Shown here piece after piece: positions 17,773 to 27,122 of a stretch of DNA of 34,742 nucleotides. Location: positions 1-34,742 of the forward strand of contig JACAEB010000223.1 in the NCBI GenBank assembly GCA_013389075.1. The letters are read 5' to 3'. A model generated the notes under the pieces. It worked only from the letters and a program-made list of their open reading frames with translations, had not been told where the DNA came from and did not search any database. Source of the DNA: Alphaproteobacteria bacterium (GTDB lineage: Bacteria; Pseudomonadota; Alphaproteobacteria; JACAEB01). A program made the position numbers and the translations under genes. Every line of letters starts with the position of its first letter. The first letter of the stretch is position 1.

Positions 17773-19221
17773 ATGGACGCATCAGCACCGCCCGACGCGA
17801 TCCTGCTTGCCCGGATCCAGTTCGCCTTCACGGTGTCGTTCCACTTTCTCTTTCCCGCCTTCACGATCGGCCTTGCGAGCTATCTCGCCGTCCTCAACGG
17901 CCTCTGGCTGAGGACCGGGCAGCCGCATTATCTCGAGCTCTTCCGCTACTGGGTGAAGATCTTCGCGCTCGCCTTCGCCATGGGCGTCGTGTCGGGCCTC
18001 GTCATGTCCTACCAGTTCGGCACCAACTGGTCGGTCTTCTCCGATCGGGCCGGACCGGTGATCGGCGGCCCCATGGCCTATGAGGTCCTGTCGGCGTTCT
18101 TCCTCGAGGCTGGCTTTCTCGGGATCATGCTCTTCGGCCGCGACCGGGTGGGTCCCGGGCTGCACATGGCGGCCTGCGTGATGGTGGCGGTGGGCACGGC
18201 CTTCTCGGCCTTCTGGATCCTGTCCGTGAACAGCTGGATGCACACGCCGGCGGGATTCACCATCGATCCCGACACGAAGCAGTTCCTGCCGGTCGACTAC
18301 TGGCAGATCATCTTCAATCCCTCCTTTCCCTATCGCTTCGTGCACACCGTCACGGCCGCCTATCTCACGACGGCCTTCATCGTCGGGGGCGTGGGCGCCT
18401 ATCACCTCCTGCGCGACCGCGCGGCCGGGCGCGAATCGTCCAATGCCACGCGGACCATGTTCTCGATGGCGATGTGGATGGCCGTCCTCGTGGCGCCGGT
18501 GCAGATCGTGGTGGGCGACCTGCACGGGCTCAACACGCTCGAGCATCAGCCGCAGAAGGTGATGGCCATGGAGGGCCATTACGAGAGCTACCCCGAAGGC
18601 CAGGCCCCGCTCTACCTGTTCGGCCTGCCCAATGACGAGGCGCAGCGCCTCGATTATGCCGTCGGCATACCGGGGGCGAGCTCGCTCATCCTCGGGCACA
18701 GGTTCGACGCGCCGATCGAGGGACTCGACACGATTCCCGATGACGAACAGCCGCCCGTCGCCATCGTCTTCTGGTCCTTCCGCATCATGGTCGCCATCGG
18801 GCTCCTGATGCTGGGGCTCGGGGTCTGGGCGCTCATCGCCCGTATTCGGAGGCGGCTCTACGCGATCCCCTCGCTGCACCGAGCGGCCGTCGTCATGGGT
18901 CCGTCCGGGCTCATTGCGGTTCTGGCGGGATGGATCACCACCGAAGTCGGCCGTCAGCCCTACACGGTGTACAATCTTCTCCGGACGTCAGACTCCGCCG
19001 CGCCACTCGACGCGCCGGCGGTGGCGGCGTCGCTGATCGCCTTCGTCGTCGTCTACTTCGCCGTTTTCGGCGCCGGCACCTGGTACATCCTTCGCCTCAT
19101 GTCCCATGAGCCGGGTCCGTCCGAGTCGCGCCTCGCCGGGATCGCCGACGGCCCCATCCGCACCGCCGGCATCACGCCCGCGCAGGAAGAGCAGGCGCGG
19201 TCGCGGAAGAGGGAGGACTAG
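17773..19221 (+). CDS. cydA: Cytochrome bd-type (CIO-like, short Q-loop) ubiquinol oxidase subunit I
   Basis: LLARIQFAFTVSFHFLFPAFTIGLASYLA, AMGVVSGLVMSYQFGTNW, SVNSWMHTPAGF, GDLHGLNTLEHQPQKVMAMEGHYES, TTEVGRQPYTVYNLLRT. Confidence 0.95.
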   Translation: MDASAPPDAILLARIQFAFTVSFHFLFPAFTIGLASYLAVLNGLWLRTGQPHYLELFRYWVKIFALAFAMGVVSGLVMSYQFGTNWSVFSDRAGPVIGGPMAYEVLSAFFLEAGFLGIMLFGRDRVGPGLHMAACVMVAVGTAFSAFWILSVNSWMHTPAGFTIDPDTKQFLPVDYWQIIFNPSFPYRFVHTVTAAYLTTAFIVGGVGAYHLLRDRAAGRESSNATRTMFSMAMWMAVLVAPVQIVVGDLHGLNTLEHQPQKVMAMEGHYESYPEGQAPLYLFGLPNDEAQRLDYAVGIPGASSLILGHRFDAPIEGLDTIPDDEQPPVAIVFWSFRIMVAIGLLMLGLGVWALIARIRRRLYAIPSLHRAAVVMGPSGLIAVLAGWITTEVGRQPYTVYNLLRTSDSAAPLDAPAVAASLIAFVVVYFAVFGAGTWYILRLMSHEPGPSESRLAGIADGPIRTAGITPAQEEQARSRKRED

Positions 19222-19225
19222 CGCC

Positions 19226-20257
19226 ATGTCCATCACCGAGGGCGTGTCCATCGATCTCACCATCGTCTGGGCCTTCATCATCGCCTTCGCGGTGCTCGTC
19301 TATGTGGTGCTCGACGGGTTCGATCTCGGGATCGGCATGCTCTTTGCGCTGGAGCCGGGAAAGAGCGAGCGCGACGTCATGATGAATTCGGTGGCACCGG
19401 TCTGGGACGGCAACGAGACCTGGCTCATCCTTGGCGGCGGGGGGCTTTTCGCGGCCTTTCCGCTCGCCTATGCGCTGATCCTTCCGGCGCTCTACGTCCC
19501 GATCATCCTGATGCTCCTTGCCCTGATCTTCCGGGGCGTCGCCTTCGAGTTCCGCTGGCGGGCGCGCGCATGGAAGCGCGGCTGGGACATCTGCTTCATC
19601 TGGGGCTCGGGCCTCGCGGCGTTCAGCCAGGGCATCGCGCTCGGCGCCCTGCTGCAGGGCATCGCGATCGACGAGGCGGGCCGGCGCTATGCGGGCGGGT
19701 GGTGGGACTGGCTCACCCCCTTCACGATCACGGTGGGGGTGGCGCTGATGATCGGCTACGCGCTCCTCGGGGCGAGCTGGCTCGTGATGAAGACGACCGG
19801 CACGCTGCAGGGGCGGATGCGCCGGGTCGCCCTGCGCGCGGCGGCGGGCACGATCGTCTTCATCGGGATCGTCAGCCTGTGGACGCCCTTCCTGCAGGAG
19901 GGCTACTACCATCGCTGGTTCACGGGCTGGGGCATCGGCGTCGCGATTCTCGTCGGCCTGTCGGTGCTCGGGATCGGCGCCTTCCTCGCCCGCTCCCTCG
20001 CGCCCGGTCGGGGCGATCGCGCACCGTTCTTTCTGGCGCTGGCGCTGTTCGTCCTGTGTTTCGGCGGTCTCGGTGTGTCGATGTATCCCTATATCATCCC
20101 GACCGAGATCACCATCTGGGAAGCCGCCGCGCCGCGCGCGAGCCAGATCTTCATGCTGGTGGGCGCCCTCATCCTGGTGCCGATCATCCTCGCCTATACG
20201 GGTTATGCCTATTGGGTGTTCCGCGGCAAGGTGACGCCGGATACGGGCTATCACTGA
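19226..20257 (+). CDS. cydB: Cytochrome bd-type ubiquinol oxidase subunit II
   Basis: VLDGFDLGIGMLFALEPGKSERDVMMNSVAPVWDGNETWLILGGGGLFAAFPLAYALILPALYVPIILMLLALIFRGVAFEFR; downstream of cydA. Confidence 0.95.
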   Translation: MSITEGVSIDLTIVWAFIIAFAVLVYVVLDGFDLGIGMLFALEPGKSERDVMMNSVAPVWDGNETWLILGGGGLFAAFPLAYALILPALYVPIILMLLALIFRGVAFEFRWRARAWKRGWDICFIWGSGLAAFSQGIALGALLQGIAIDEAGRRYAGGWWDWLTPFTITVGVALMIGYALLGASWLVMKTTGTLQGRMRRVALRAAAGTIVFIGIVSLWTPFLQEGYYHRWFTGWGIGVAILVGLSVLGIGAFLARSLAPGRGDRAPFFLALALFVLCFGGLGVSMYPYIIPTEITIWEAAAPRASQIFMLVGALILVPIILAYTGYAYWVFRGKVTPDTGYH

Positions 20258-20364
20258 TGCCGCGCCTCGCCCGCCGGCTCGCCTGGTTCGTGGGCCTCTG
20301 GGCGGCCAGCGTCGCCGCGCTCGGCGCCGTCGGGGGCATATTGCGGGTCTGGATCGGCGGCTGA
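20257..20364 (+). CDS. 35-aa single-TM protein, DUF2474-like cytochrome bd accessory subunit
   Basis: MPRLARRLAWFVGLWAASVAALGAVGGILRVWIGG; start codon overlaps the cydB stop (TGATG); RLxWFxxLWxxxVxALG pattern and position match DUF2474. Confidence 0.75.
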   Translation: MPRLARRLAWFVGLWAASVAALGAVGGILRVWIGG

Positions 20365-20375
20365 GGACCGTCCGC

Positions 20376-21698
20376 TCACCGAGCGATTTCGCCGATCCCC
20401 TTGTCGATCCCCGTCGCGATGGCCTCGACGAGCCCGTCGGCCTCGGACGAGGTCAGGATGAAGGGCGGGCCGAGGAGCAGGCAATCGCGCACATCGCCAT
20501 TGCCGGCGGCATAGACCATGGCGCCCGAGCGGAAGATGTTGCGCAGGATGCGGGCCTGAACGCCCGCCTCGGCCGGGAAGGGCGCAAGGCTCGTGCGATC
20601 GGCGACGATCTCGAGGCCGATCAGCAATCCCTTGCCGCGGATCTCGGCCACATGCGGATGCTGGCCCAGACGCCGGGAGAGGGATGTCATGAGACTGGCG
20701 CCCATCTCCGCCGACCGGGCGACGAGGTCCTCCTTGTGCAGAATGTCGAGGACGGCCAGCGCGGCACCACAGGCTCCCGATGCGGCGCCATAGGTGTAAT
20801 ACATCATCGCCTGTCCGCTCCGCTCGAGCGCGGCGGCGATCTCCTCGCGCGTGAAGACCCCGCAGAGTGGCGCGTAGCCGCCGGTCAGGCCCTTGCCGGA
20901 CACGAGAATGTCGGGCTCCACCCCCCAATGCTCGACGGCGAAGCGCTTGCCGGTGCGGCCAAAGCTGGTCATCACCTCGTCCGCGATGAAGAGGATGTCG
21001 TGGCGCTTCAGGATGCGGGCGACGGCAGGCCAGTAATCGTCCGGCGGCACGATGGCGCCGCCGGAGGCGCCGATCACGGGCTCGCCGATGAAGGCGGAGA
21101 TCGTTTCCGGTCCCTCGGCGAGGATGAGCTCTTCGAGCGCCCGCGCGGCGGCCTCTCCACATCCCGCCCCGTCGGGACCGGGTCGGAAGCGCAGAGGGTA
21201 GGGCGTCGGGGCCTTCGGCACCTCCATCAGATAGGGCTCCATCCCCCGGCGCCGGGCCGGATGGCCGCTGAGGGCGAGGGTTGCCATGGTGGTGCCGTGA
21301 TAGGAGATCGTCCGGCTCAGGATCTTGGTGCGCCGGGGCTGGCCGCGCGCGATCTGGTAGTAGCGGGCCATGCGGATGGCCGCATCATTCGCTTCCGACC
21401 CGCCCGCCGCGAAGAAGGCCCGCGGCAGATGGGCGGGCAGCCAGTCGCGCCGCAGCATCTCCACGAGCGCCGTCCGCTCCTCGGTGATGAAGGGGGGCAG
21501 GACATAGGACGCGCGCGTCATGGCCCGCGCCGCGGCCGCGCCAACCTCCGCCCGGCCATGACCTATATTGGTGACGATCGCCCCGCCGCAGGCATCGAGG
21601 ACGCGCTGCCCGCTCTTCAGGTGAAGCCAGGCACCCTCGGCGCCTGTGAGCTCGATGTCATGGGCGGAGGTCTGAAAAGGCCAGAGCGGGCTGGTCAT
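20376..21698 (-). CDS. Class III (PLP-dependent) aminotransferase family protein
   Basis: [73 protein letters not shown] with PLP Lys. Confidence 0.92.
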   Translation of the reverse strand: MTSPLWPFQTSAHDIELTGAEGAWLHLKSGQRVLDACGGAIVTNIGHGRAEVGAAAARAMTRASYVLPPFITEERTALVEMLRRDWLPAHLPRAFFAAGGSEANDAAIRMARYYQIARGQPRRTKILSRTISYHGTTMATLALSGHPARRRGMEPYLMEVPKAPTPYPLRFRPGPDGAGCGEAAARALEELILAEGPETISAFIGEPVIGASGGAIVPPDDYWPAVARILKRHDILFIADEVMTSFGRTGKRFAVEHWGVEPDILVSGKGLTGGYAPLCGVFTREEIAAALERSGQAMMYYTYGAASGACGAALAVLDILHKEDLVARSAEMGASLMTSLSRRLGQHPHVAEIRGKGLLIGLEIVADRTSLAPFPAEAGVQARILRNIFRSGAMVYAAGNGDVRDCLLLGPPFILTSSEADGLVEAIATGIDKGIGEIAR

Positions 21699-21908
21699 CG
21701 GCTCCTTCTCCCTTCAGGCATGGCGGTTTCGGGACGGGTGGGGCGTCTTCCTGCTCTTTTAGGATGCAAGCGGACACGACACCACAGCGGCGCCGGTCGC
21801 GCAGTCACAAATCCTCCGAATAACCCCTCTATAAGCGATCCGGGATGGTGCGCTGCGACCGAAGCGGGCGCTCCGGTCTCGACGATGGGGGCGGTGGGGA
21901 GCCGAGGC

Positions 21909-21950
21909 CTTGCGCCGTCGCGCGCAAGCGGAGTCCCATGACCAGTCATG
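21909..21950. promoter_or_regulatory. Two palindromes upstream of the AEP binding-protein gene
   Basis: CTTGCGC (21909-21915)/GCGCAAG (21922-21928) and CATGAC-CA-GTCATG (21937-21950), 34 bp upstream of the ATG at 21985. Confidence 0.4.
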
Positions 21951-21984
21951 CCTTGGCCCCCGGCAACTAAATGGGGCTGACCAC

Positions 21985-23007
21985 ATGCGCACATTCTGGA
22001 CGACCACCGTGGCCGCCGGCGCCGCCGCGCTGGCTGCGACCGCCGCTTCCGCGGGCGAGAAGCTCACGGTCTACACCGCTCTCGAAGCCGATCAGTATCC
22101 TGCCTATCTCGAGTCCTTCAAGGCGGCCCATCCCGACATCGATCTCGAGATCGTCCGGGATTCGACCGGCATCGTCACCGCGAAGCTGCTGGCCGAGAAG
22201 GCCAATCCGGTCGCGGACGTGGTCTGGGGCCTCGCCGCCACCTCGCTCATGCTGCTCGACGCCGAAGACCTCCTGATGCCCTACGCGCCGGCCGGCCTCG
22301 ACGCCATCAAGCCGAACATGCGCGACTCCGCCGACACGCCGAGCTGGGTGGGCATGGACGTCTGGTCGTCCGCCATCTGCTTCAACACCGTCGAAGCCGC
22401 CAAGAAGAACGTTCCGGCGCCGGCGAGCTGGCAGGATCTGACCAAGCCGGCCTACAAGGGCCATCTCGTGATGCCGAACCCGGCCTCTTCGGGCACGGGA
22501 TATCTGATGGTCTCGGCCTGGCTGCAGATCATGGGCGAAGCCGATGGCTGGGCGTTCATGGACGCGCTCCACCAGAACATCGCCACCTACACCCATTCCG
22601 GCTCCAAGCCGTGCAAGCAGGCCGCCGCGGGCGAGTTCACCGTGGGCCTCTCCTTCGAGTACCGCGCCAACAAGTCCAAGAAGGAAGGCGCTCCGCTCGA
22701 CATCATTCTGCCGTCGGAAGGTCTCGGCTGGGACATGGAAGCCGTCGGCATCATTTCCGCGACCGATGCGCCGGAAGCCGCAAAGACCTTCGCCGACTGG
22801 GCGGTGTCCGAGGAAGCCATGCGCCTCTATGCGGAAAACTTCGCCATCGTGGCCATGCCGGGCGTCCAGAAGCCCCTCGAATTCGTTCCTGCGACGATCG
22901 AGGACATGCTGATCGACAACGACTTCGCCTGGGCCGCCGAGAACCGCGAGCGGATCCTCTCGGAATGGTCGAAGCGCTATGACGGCAAGTCCGAGCCCAA
23001 GAGCTGA
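21985..23007 (+). CDS. ABC transporter substrate-binding protein, probable 2-aminoethylphosphonate binding (AepX/PhnS-like)
   Basis: Signal peptide then GEKLTVYTALEADQYPAYLESFKAAHPDIDLEIVRDSTGIVTAKLLAEKANPVADVVWGLAATSLM; adjacent to PhnX and a transporter operon. Confidence 0.82.
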   Translation: MRTFWTTTVAAGAAALAATAASAGEKLTVYTALEADQYPAYLESFKAAHPDIDLEIVRDSTGIVTAKLLAEKANPVADVVWGLAATSLMLLDAEDLLMPYAPAGLDAIKPNMRDSADTPSWVGMDVWSSAICFNTVEAAKKNVPAPASWQDLTKPAYKGHLVMPNPASSGTGYLMVSAWLQIMGEADGWAFMDALHQNIATYTHSGSKPCKQAAAGEFTVGLSFEYRANKSKKEGAPLDIILPSEGLGWDMEAVGIISATDAPEAAKTFADWAVSEEAMRLYAENFAIVAMPGVQKPLEFVPATIEDMLIDNDFAWAAENRERILSEWSKRYDGKSEPKS

Positions 23008-23050
23008 GCCCTCCGGGCACGGCAACGACGGCCGGATACGGATCTGCGGC

Positions 23051-23076
23051 GCGGCTGCCCCTTCCGGGGCGGCCGC
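23051..23076 (+). other. Stable hairpin between binding-protein and ATPase genes
   Basis: GCGGCTGCCCC (23051-23061)/GGGGCGGCCGC (23066-23076), 11-bp stem with one G-U and a TTCC loop. Confidence 0.55.
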
Positions 23077-23106
23077 TCCGCGTCACTAGTGCGAGAGTGG
23101 AGAGGG

Positions 23107-24258
23107 ATGGCAAGGCCATCGCAGGGGAGCGGGACTGCCATGCACGCCCTGAAGACGTCCGCCCGGCCGGTTTCGCAGCCCTATCTTCAGCTTACGAACA
23201 TCACGAAGCGCTACGGGTCCTTCACCGCGCTTCAGAGCGTCGATCTCACCATCCATGAAGGCGAGTTCATCTGCTTTCTGGGTCCGTCCGGCTGCGGAAA
23301 GACGACCCTCCTGCGTGTCATCTCGGGGCTCGACATCCAGTCCGAAGGGACGGTGATTCAGGCGGGCCGGGACATTTCGGGCCTGCCGGTCTCGCACCGG
23401 GATTTCGGCATCGTCTTCCAGTCCTACGCTCTCTTCCCCAACCTCACGGTGGAGGCCAATGTCGGCTATGGCCTCACCTCCCGCCGGATGAAGCGGCGGG
23501 AGATCGCGGCGCGGGTGGGCGAGCTCCTGACTCTTGTCGGCCTGACGGACCAGCGCCGGAAATATCCTCCGCAACTCTCCGGCGGGCAGCAGCAGCGCGT
23601 GGCGCTGGCGCGCGCGCTTGCGCTATCTCCGGGGCTCCTCCTGCTGGACGAGCCGCTCTCGGCCCTCGATGCGCGCGTGCGGCTCCGTCTGCGCACGGAG
23701 ATCCGCGACCTGCAGCAGCGGCTCGGCCTCACCACGATCATGGTCACCCATGATCAGGAGGAAGCGCTCGCCATGGCCGACCGCATCGTCGTGATGAATG
23801 CGGGCCGGATCGACCAGGTCGGCACGCCCCTCGAGGTGTACAGCAGGCCCGCGACGCCGTTCGTGGCCGATTTCGTCGGCAAGATGAATTTCAAGCGCGG
23901 GCGGCTCGGCCCGGACCGCCGCGTGACGGTCGACGGGGTCGAGCTCGTCTATGCGCCCGATCCCGACCTCAGGGCCCAGCCGGGCGAGGAGGTGGTCCTG
24001 TGCCTGCGGCCCGAGGACATCGTGGTCCGGGGCATATCCGAGACGGCACCGAACCGGCTCGCAGTCAGGGTCCTGTCGATGGAGTTCATCGGCAACCACT
24101 TTCATCTGCGCCTCGGCATTCTCGGCTCGGAACTCGTGCTCGAAGGCGATCTGTCCATCAATGCGGTGCGCGATCTTTCGATCGAGGTGGGGCGGGGGCT
24201 GACGATCGCCCTTCCGCCGGACCGGTTGCGGATCTTCGCTCAGGGCACCGGGCGATGA
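23107..24258 (+). CDS. ABC transporter ATP-binding protein, probable AEP transporter (AepV/PhnT-like)
   Basis: GPSGCGKTTLLRVISGL Walker A, LSGGQQQRVALARALALSPGLLLLDEPLSALD, C-terminal TOBE-like region; start may be 23089 or 23140. Confidence 0.88.
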   Translation: MARPSQGSGTAMHALKTSARPVSQPYLQLTNITKRYGSFTALQSVDLTIHEGEFICFLGPSGCGKTTLLRVISGLDIQSEGTVIQAGRDISGLPVSHRDFGIVFQSYALFPNLTVEANVGYGLTSRRMKRREIAARVGELLTLVGLTDQRRKYPPQLSGGQQQRVALARALALSPGLLLLDEPLSALDARVRLRLRTEIRDLQQRLGLTTIMVTHDQEEALAMADRIVVMNAGRIDQVGTPLEVYSRPATPFVADFVGKMNFKRGRLGPDRRVTVDGVELVYAPDPDLRAQPGEEVVLCLRPEDIVVRGISETAPNRLAVRVLSMEFIGNHFHLRLGILGSELVLEGDLSINAVRDLSIEVGRGLTIALPPDRLRIFAQGTGR

Positions 24259-25952
24259 GAGCGCTCCCCGATGCCGGCACGCGGCTGCGCCAGGGCCTCT
24301 CGAGCGATGACTGGACCTTGCGCGCGGGGATTCTCGTCATCCTCGCCTATCTGACCGTGACGCTGCTCCTGCCCATGTCGGCGCTCCTGTCGAAGGCGCT
24401 CGAGGACAGGTCCGGCGCGTTTGTCGGCCTGCAGAATTTCGCACGCTATTTCGCGACACCCTCCCTCTCGAATTCCATCGGCAACAGCCTCTTCGTCGGG
24501 CTCGTCTCGACCGCCATTTGCGTGAGCCTTGCCTTCGTCTATGCCTATGGCCTCACCCGCACGCTGATGCCGGGGCGAGCCGTGTTCCGTCTGCTCGGCG
24601 CTATTCCCCTGCTCGTGCCCTCGCTTCTGCCGGCGATCGCGCTCGTCTACATGTTCGGCAATCAGGGCTATGCGTCCGGCCTGCTGATGGGCGAGAGCAT
24701 CTATGGGCCCATCGGCATCATCATCGGCTCCGTCTTCTGGACCTTTCCCCATGCGCTGATCATCCTGATCACCGCCCTCTCCCTGTCCGATGCGCGGCTC
24801 TACGAGGCCTCCGAGGCGCTGGGCGCGAGCCCCTGGCGCACCTTCTGGACCGTGACGATTTCCGGGGCGCGCTATGGAATCCTGAGCGCGATCTTCGTCG
24901 TGTTCACGCTGGTCGTGACCGATTTCGGCGTTCCCAAGGTCATTGGCGGCCAGTTCAACGTTCTGGCGACGGATGTTTACAAGCAGGTCGTGGGACAGCA
25001 GAATTTCGAGATGGGGGCCGTCGTCGGGCTCGTCCTTCTCCTGCCGGCCGTGCTCTCCTTCCTCGTCGACCGGATCGTGCAGTCCCGTCAGGGCGTGCAG
25101 CTCACCGGCCGGTCCATTCCCTATGCACCCAAGGCGAACCGGAAGGTCGATCTCGCCCTCGGCGGCGCCTGCCTCCTCATCGGCCTTGCCATCGTTTCCG
25201 TTCTCGGCACGGCCTTCTTCGCGGCCTTTGCGAAGCTGTGGCCCTACGACCTCTCCTTCTCGCTCCGCCATTTCGACTTCGACAACATGGATGGCGGCGG
25301 CTGGGCGAGCTATGTGAATTCGCTGAGGATGGCGGGCCTCACCGCGGTGTTCGGGACCGCGATCATCTTCATCGGCGCCTATCTCGTCGAGAAGACGCGC
25401 GGCTTCCGGGCCGGGCGCGAGGCCGTCCACTTCCTCGCCCTTCTGCCCATGGCGGTTCCGGGGCTCGTGCTCGGGCTTGGCTACATCTTCTTCTTCAACG
25501 CGCCGGGCAACCCGCTCAACTTCATCTACGGGACCATGGCGATCCTCGTGCTGTGCACGATCGCGCATTTCTATTCGGTCGCGCATCTGACCGCGGTCAC
25601 CGCTCTCAAGCAGCTCGATCCGGAATTCGAAACGGTGTCCCAGTCCCTGCGCGTTCCCGTCCGCAGGACCTTCCTCGCCGTGACGGTTCCGGTGTCGCTG
25701 CCGGCGATCCGCGACGTTGCGATCTATCTCTTCGTCAATGCGATGACGACCGTCTCGGCCGTCGTCTTTCTCTACTCGCCCGCGACGAGCCTTGCCTCCG
25801 TGGCGGCGCTCAACATGGACGATGCGGGCGATATTGCACCCGCCGCCGCAATGGGTGTACTGATCTTTTGCACGGCGGCCCTGGTGCGGGTGATCTATAC
25901 GGTGCTGACGGCGGGCCTTCTGAGGGCAACACAGCGCTGGCGTCACCGCTGA
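24255..25952 (+). CDS. ABC transporter permease with two fused permease domains, probable AEP transporter (AepW/PhnU-like)
   Basis: Two EAA-type loops (YEASEALGASPWRTFWTVTISGARYGILSA; FETVSQSLRVPVRRTFLAVTVPVSLPAIRDV); ATG overlaps ATPase stop. Confidence 0.88.
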   Translation: MRALPDAGTRLRQGLSSDDWTLRAGILVILAYLTVTLLLPMSALLSKALEDRSGAFVGLQNFARYFATPSLSNSIGNSLFVGLVSTAICVSLAFVYAYGLTRTLMPGRAVFRLLGAIPLLVPSLLPAIALVYMFGNQGYASGLLMGESIYGPIGIIIGSVFWTFPHALIILITALSLSDARLYEASEALGASPWRTFWTVTISGARYGILSAIFVVFTLVVTDFGVPKVIGGQFNVLATDVYKQVVGQQNFEMGAVVGLVLLLPAVLSFLVDRIVQSRQGVQLTGRSIPYAPKANRKVDLALGGACLLIGLAIVSVLGTAFFAAFAKLWPYDLSFSLRHFDFDNMDGGGWASYVNSLRMAGLTAVFGTAIIFIGAYLVEKTRGFRAGREAVHFLALLPMAVPGLVLGLGYIFFFNAPGNPLNFIYGTMAILVLCTIAHFYSVAHLTAVTALKQLDPEFETVSQSLRVPVRRTFLAVTVPVSLPAIRDVAIYLFVNAMTTVSAVVFLYSPATSLASVAALNMDDAGDIAPAAAMGVLIFCTAALVRVIYTVLTAGLLRATQRWRHR

Positions 25953-25994
25953 CCGGCCGGCCGGCGCCCCGGTTCGAACGCAGGCAGGGGACAG

Positions 25995-27122
25995 GTGACG
26001 GGCTCGAACGCATTCGACATCGCAATCGTCGGCGGCGGCATCGTCGGCCTCGCCCATGGCCTCGCCGCGGTGCGGGCCGGGCGGCGGGTCGTCGTCGTCG
26101 AGCGCGACCCGGCCCCCGTCGGCGCCTCCATCCGCAATTTCGGGTTCGTCACCGTCACTGGGCAAGCCTATCCGCGCGTCTGGACGCTCGCGGCCCGCGC
26201 GCGTGACATCTGGGCGGAGATCGCCCCGCGTGCCGGCATCGACGTCCTCCACCGCGGCCTCATGCTCGCCGCGCACCGGCCCGAGACCGTCGCCGTGCTC
26301 GAGAGCTTTCTCGCGGGCCCCATGGCAAAGGGCTGCGCGCTTCTCGGGGCGCGGGAGGCGCAGGAGCGCTTTCCGATGCTCCGTCCCGAGCGTCTCGCGG
26401 CGGTTCTGACGAGCCCTCACGAGCTGCGCATCGAGCCGCGCACGGCCATACCAAGGCTCTCCGCCTTCCTCGAGACGGAGCTCGGCGTCACCTTTCTGCG
26501 CGGCACGGCGGCGCTGGGTGTCGAGCCCGGCCGCATCGACACGACGGCCGGGCCCGTTCTCGCGCAAGGCATCATCGTCTGTCCGGGTCCGGATCTTCAC
26601 ACGCTGTTTCCGGCCGAAATCTCGGCGCGCGCCGTCACGCTGTGCAAGCTTCACATGCTTCGCCTCGCGCCGCAGTCCTTCCGCCTGCCGTCGGCGGTGA
26701 TGATGGATCTCAGCCTCGTGCGGTATCACGGCTATTCGGGCCTGCCGCCCGTGCCGGCGCTGCGCGAGCGGCTCGAGCGGGAGGCGGGCGAGAGTCTTTC
26801 CGCGGGCATTCATCTCATCGTCGTGCAGAGCGCGGACGGATCGCTCGTGGTCGGCGACAGCCACCATTACGGCGACCCGCCGAGCCCCTTCGCCGACGAA
26901 AAGGTCGATCGGCTCATTCTCGCTCATGCCGAGGAGACCCTGCGCCTCAGCTCAAGCGAGGTGACGGAGCGCTGGCTCGGGGTCTATCCGTCTGCGGACG
27001 AACCGTTCCTCGTCAGCCGGCCGATGAAGGGCGTGCATCTCGTGATGGTCACGAGCGGCACCGGAATGAGCACCTCCTTCGCGCTTGCCGAGGAGGTTAT
27101 CGGGGAGATCGCCGATGCGTGA
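25995..27122 (+). CDS. FAD-dependent oxidoreductase of phosphonate-associated type (DadA/glycine oxidase-like, TIGR03364-like)
   Basis: FDIAIVGGGIVGLAHGLAAVRAGRRVVVVERD dinucleotide-binding motif; C-terminal GVYPSADEPFLVSRPMKGVHLVMVTSGTGMSTSFALAEEVIGEI; overlaps the phnX start. Confidence 0.85.
   Translation: MTGSNAFDIAIVGGGIVGLAHGLAAVRAGRRVVVVERDPAPVGASIRNFGFVTVTGQAYPRVWTLAARARDIWAEIAPRAGIDVLHRGLMLAAHRPETVAVLESFLAGPMAKGCALLGAREAQERFPMLRPERLAAVLTSPHELRIEPRTAIPRLSAFLETELGVTFLRGTAALGVEPGRIDTTAGPVLAQGIIVCPGPDLHTLFPAEISARAVTLCKLHMLRLAPQSFRLPSAVMMDLSLVRYHGYSGLPPVPALRERLEREAGESLSAGIHLIVVQSADGSLVVGDSHHYGDPPSPFADEKVDRLILAHAEETLRLSSSEVTERWLGVYPSADEPFLVSRPMKGVHLVMVTSGTGMSTSFALAEEVIGEIADA

Noticed and set aside
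17597-17788. N-terminal extension of the hydrolase ORF containing CSVCH, a heme c-like CXXCH motif
   Set aside because: Overlaps the cydA start and divergent promoter; reads as non-coding Pro/Arg-rich sequence; ATG at 17596 fits the hydrolase better.
24240-26927. 895-aa minus-strand ORF antisense to the permease and FAD genes
   Set aside because: Low-complexity Arg/Glu/Asp/His-rich translation typical of the shadow frame of GC-rich genes; the plus strand has clear family matches across the same interval.
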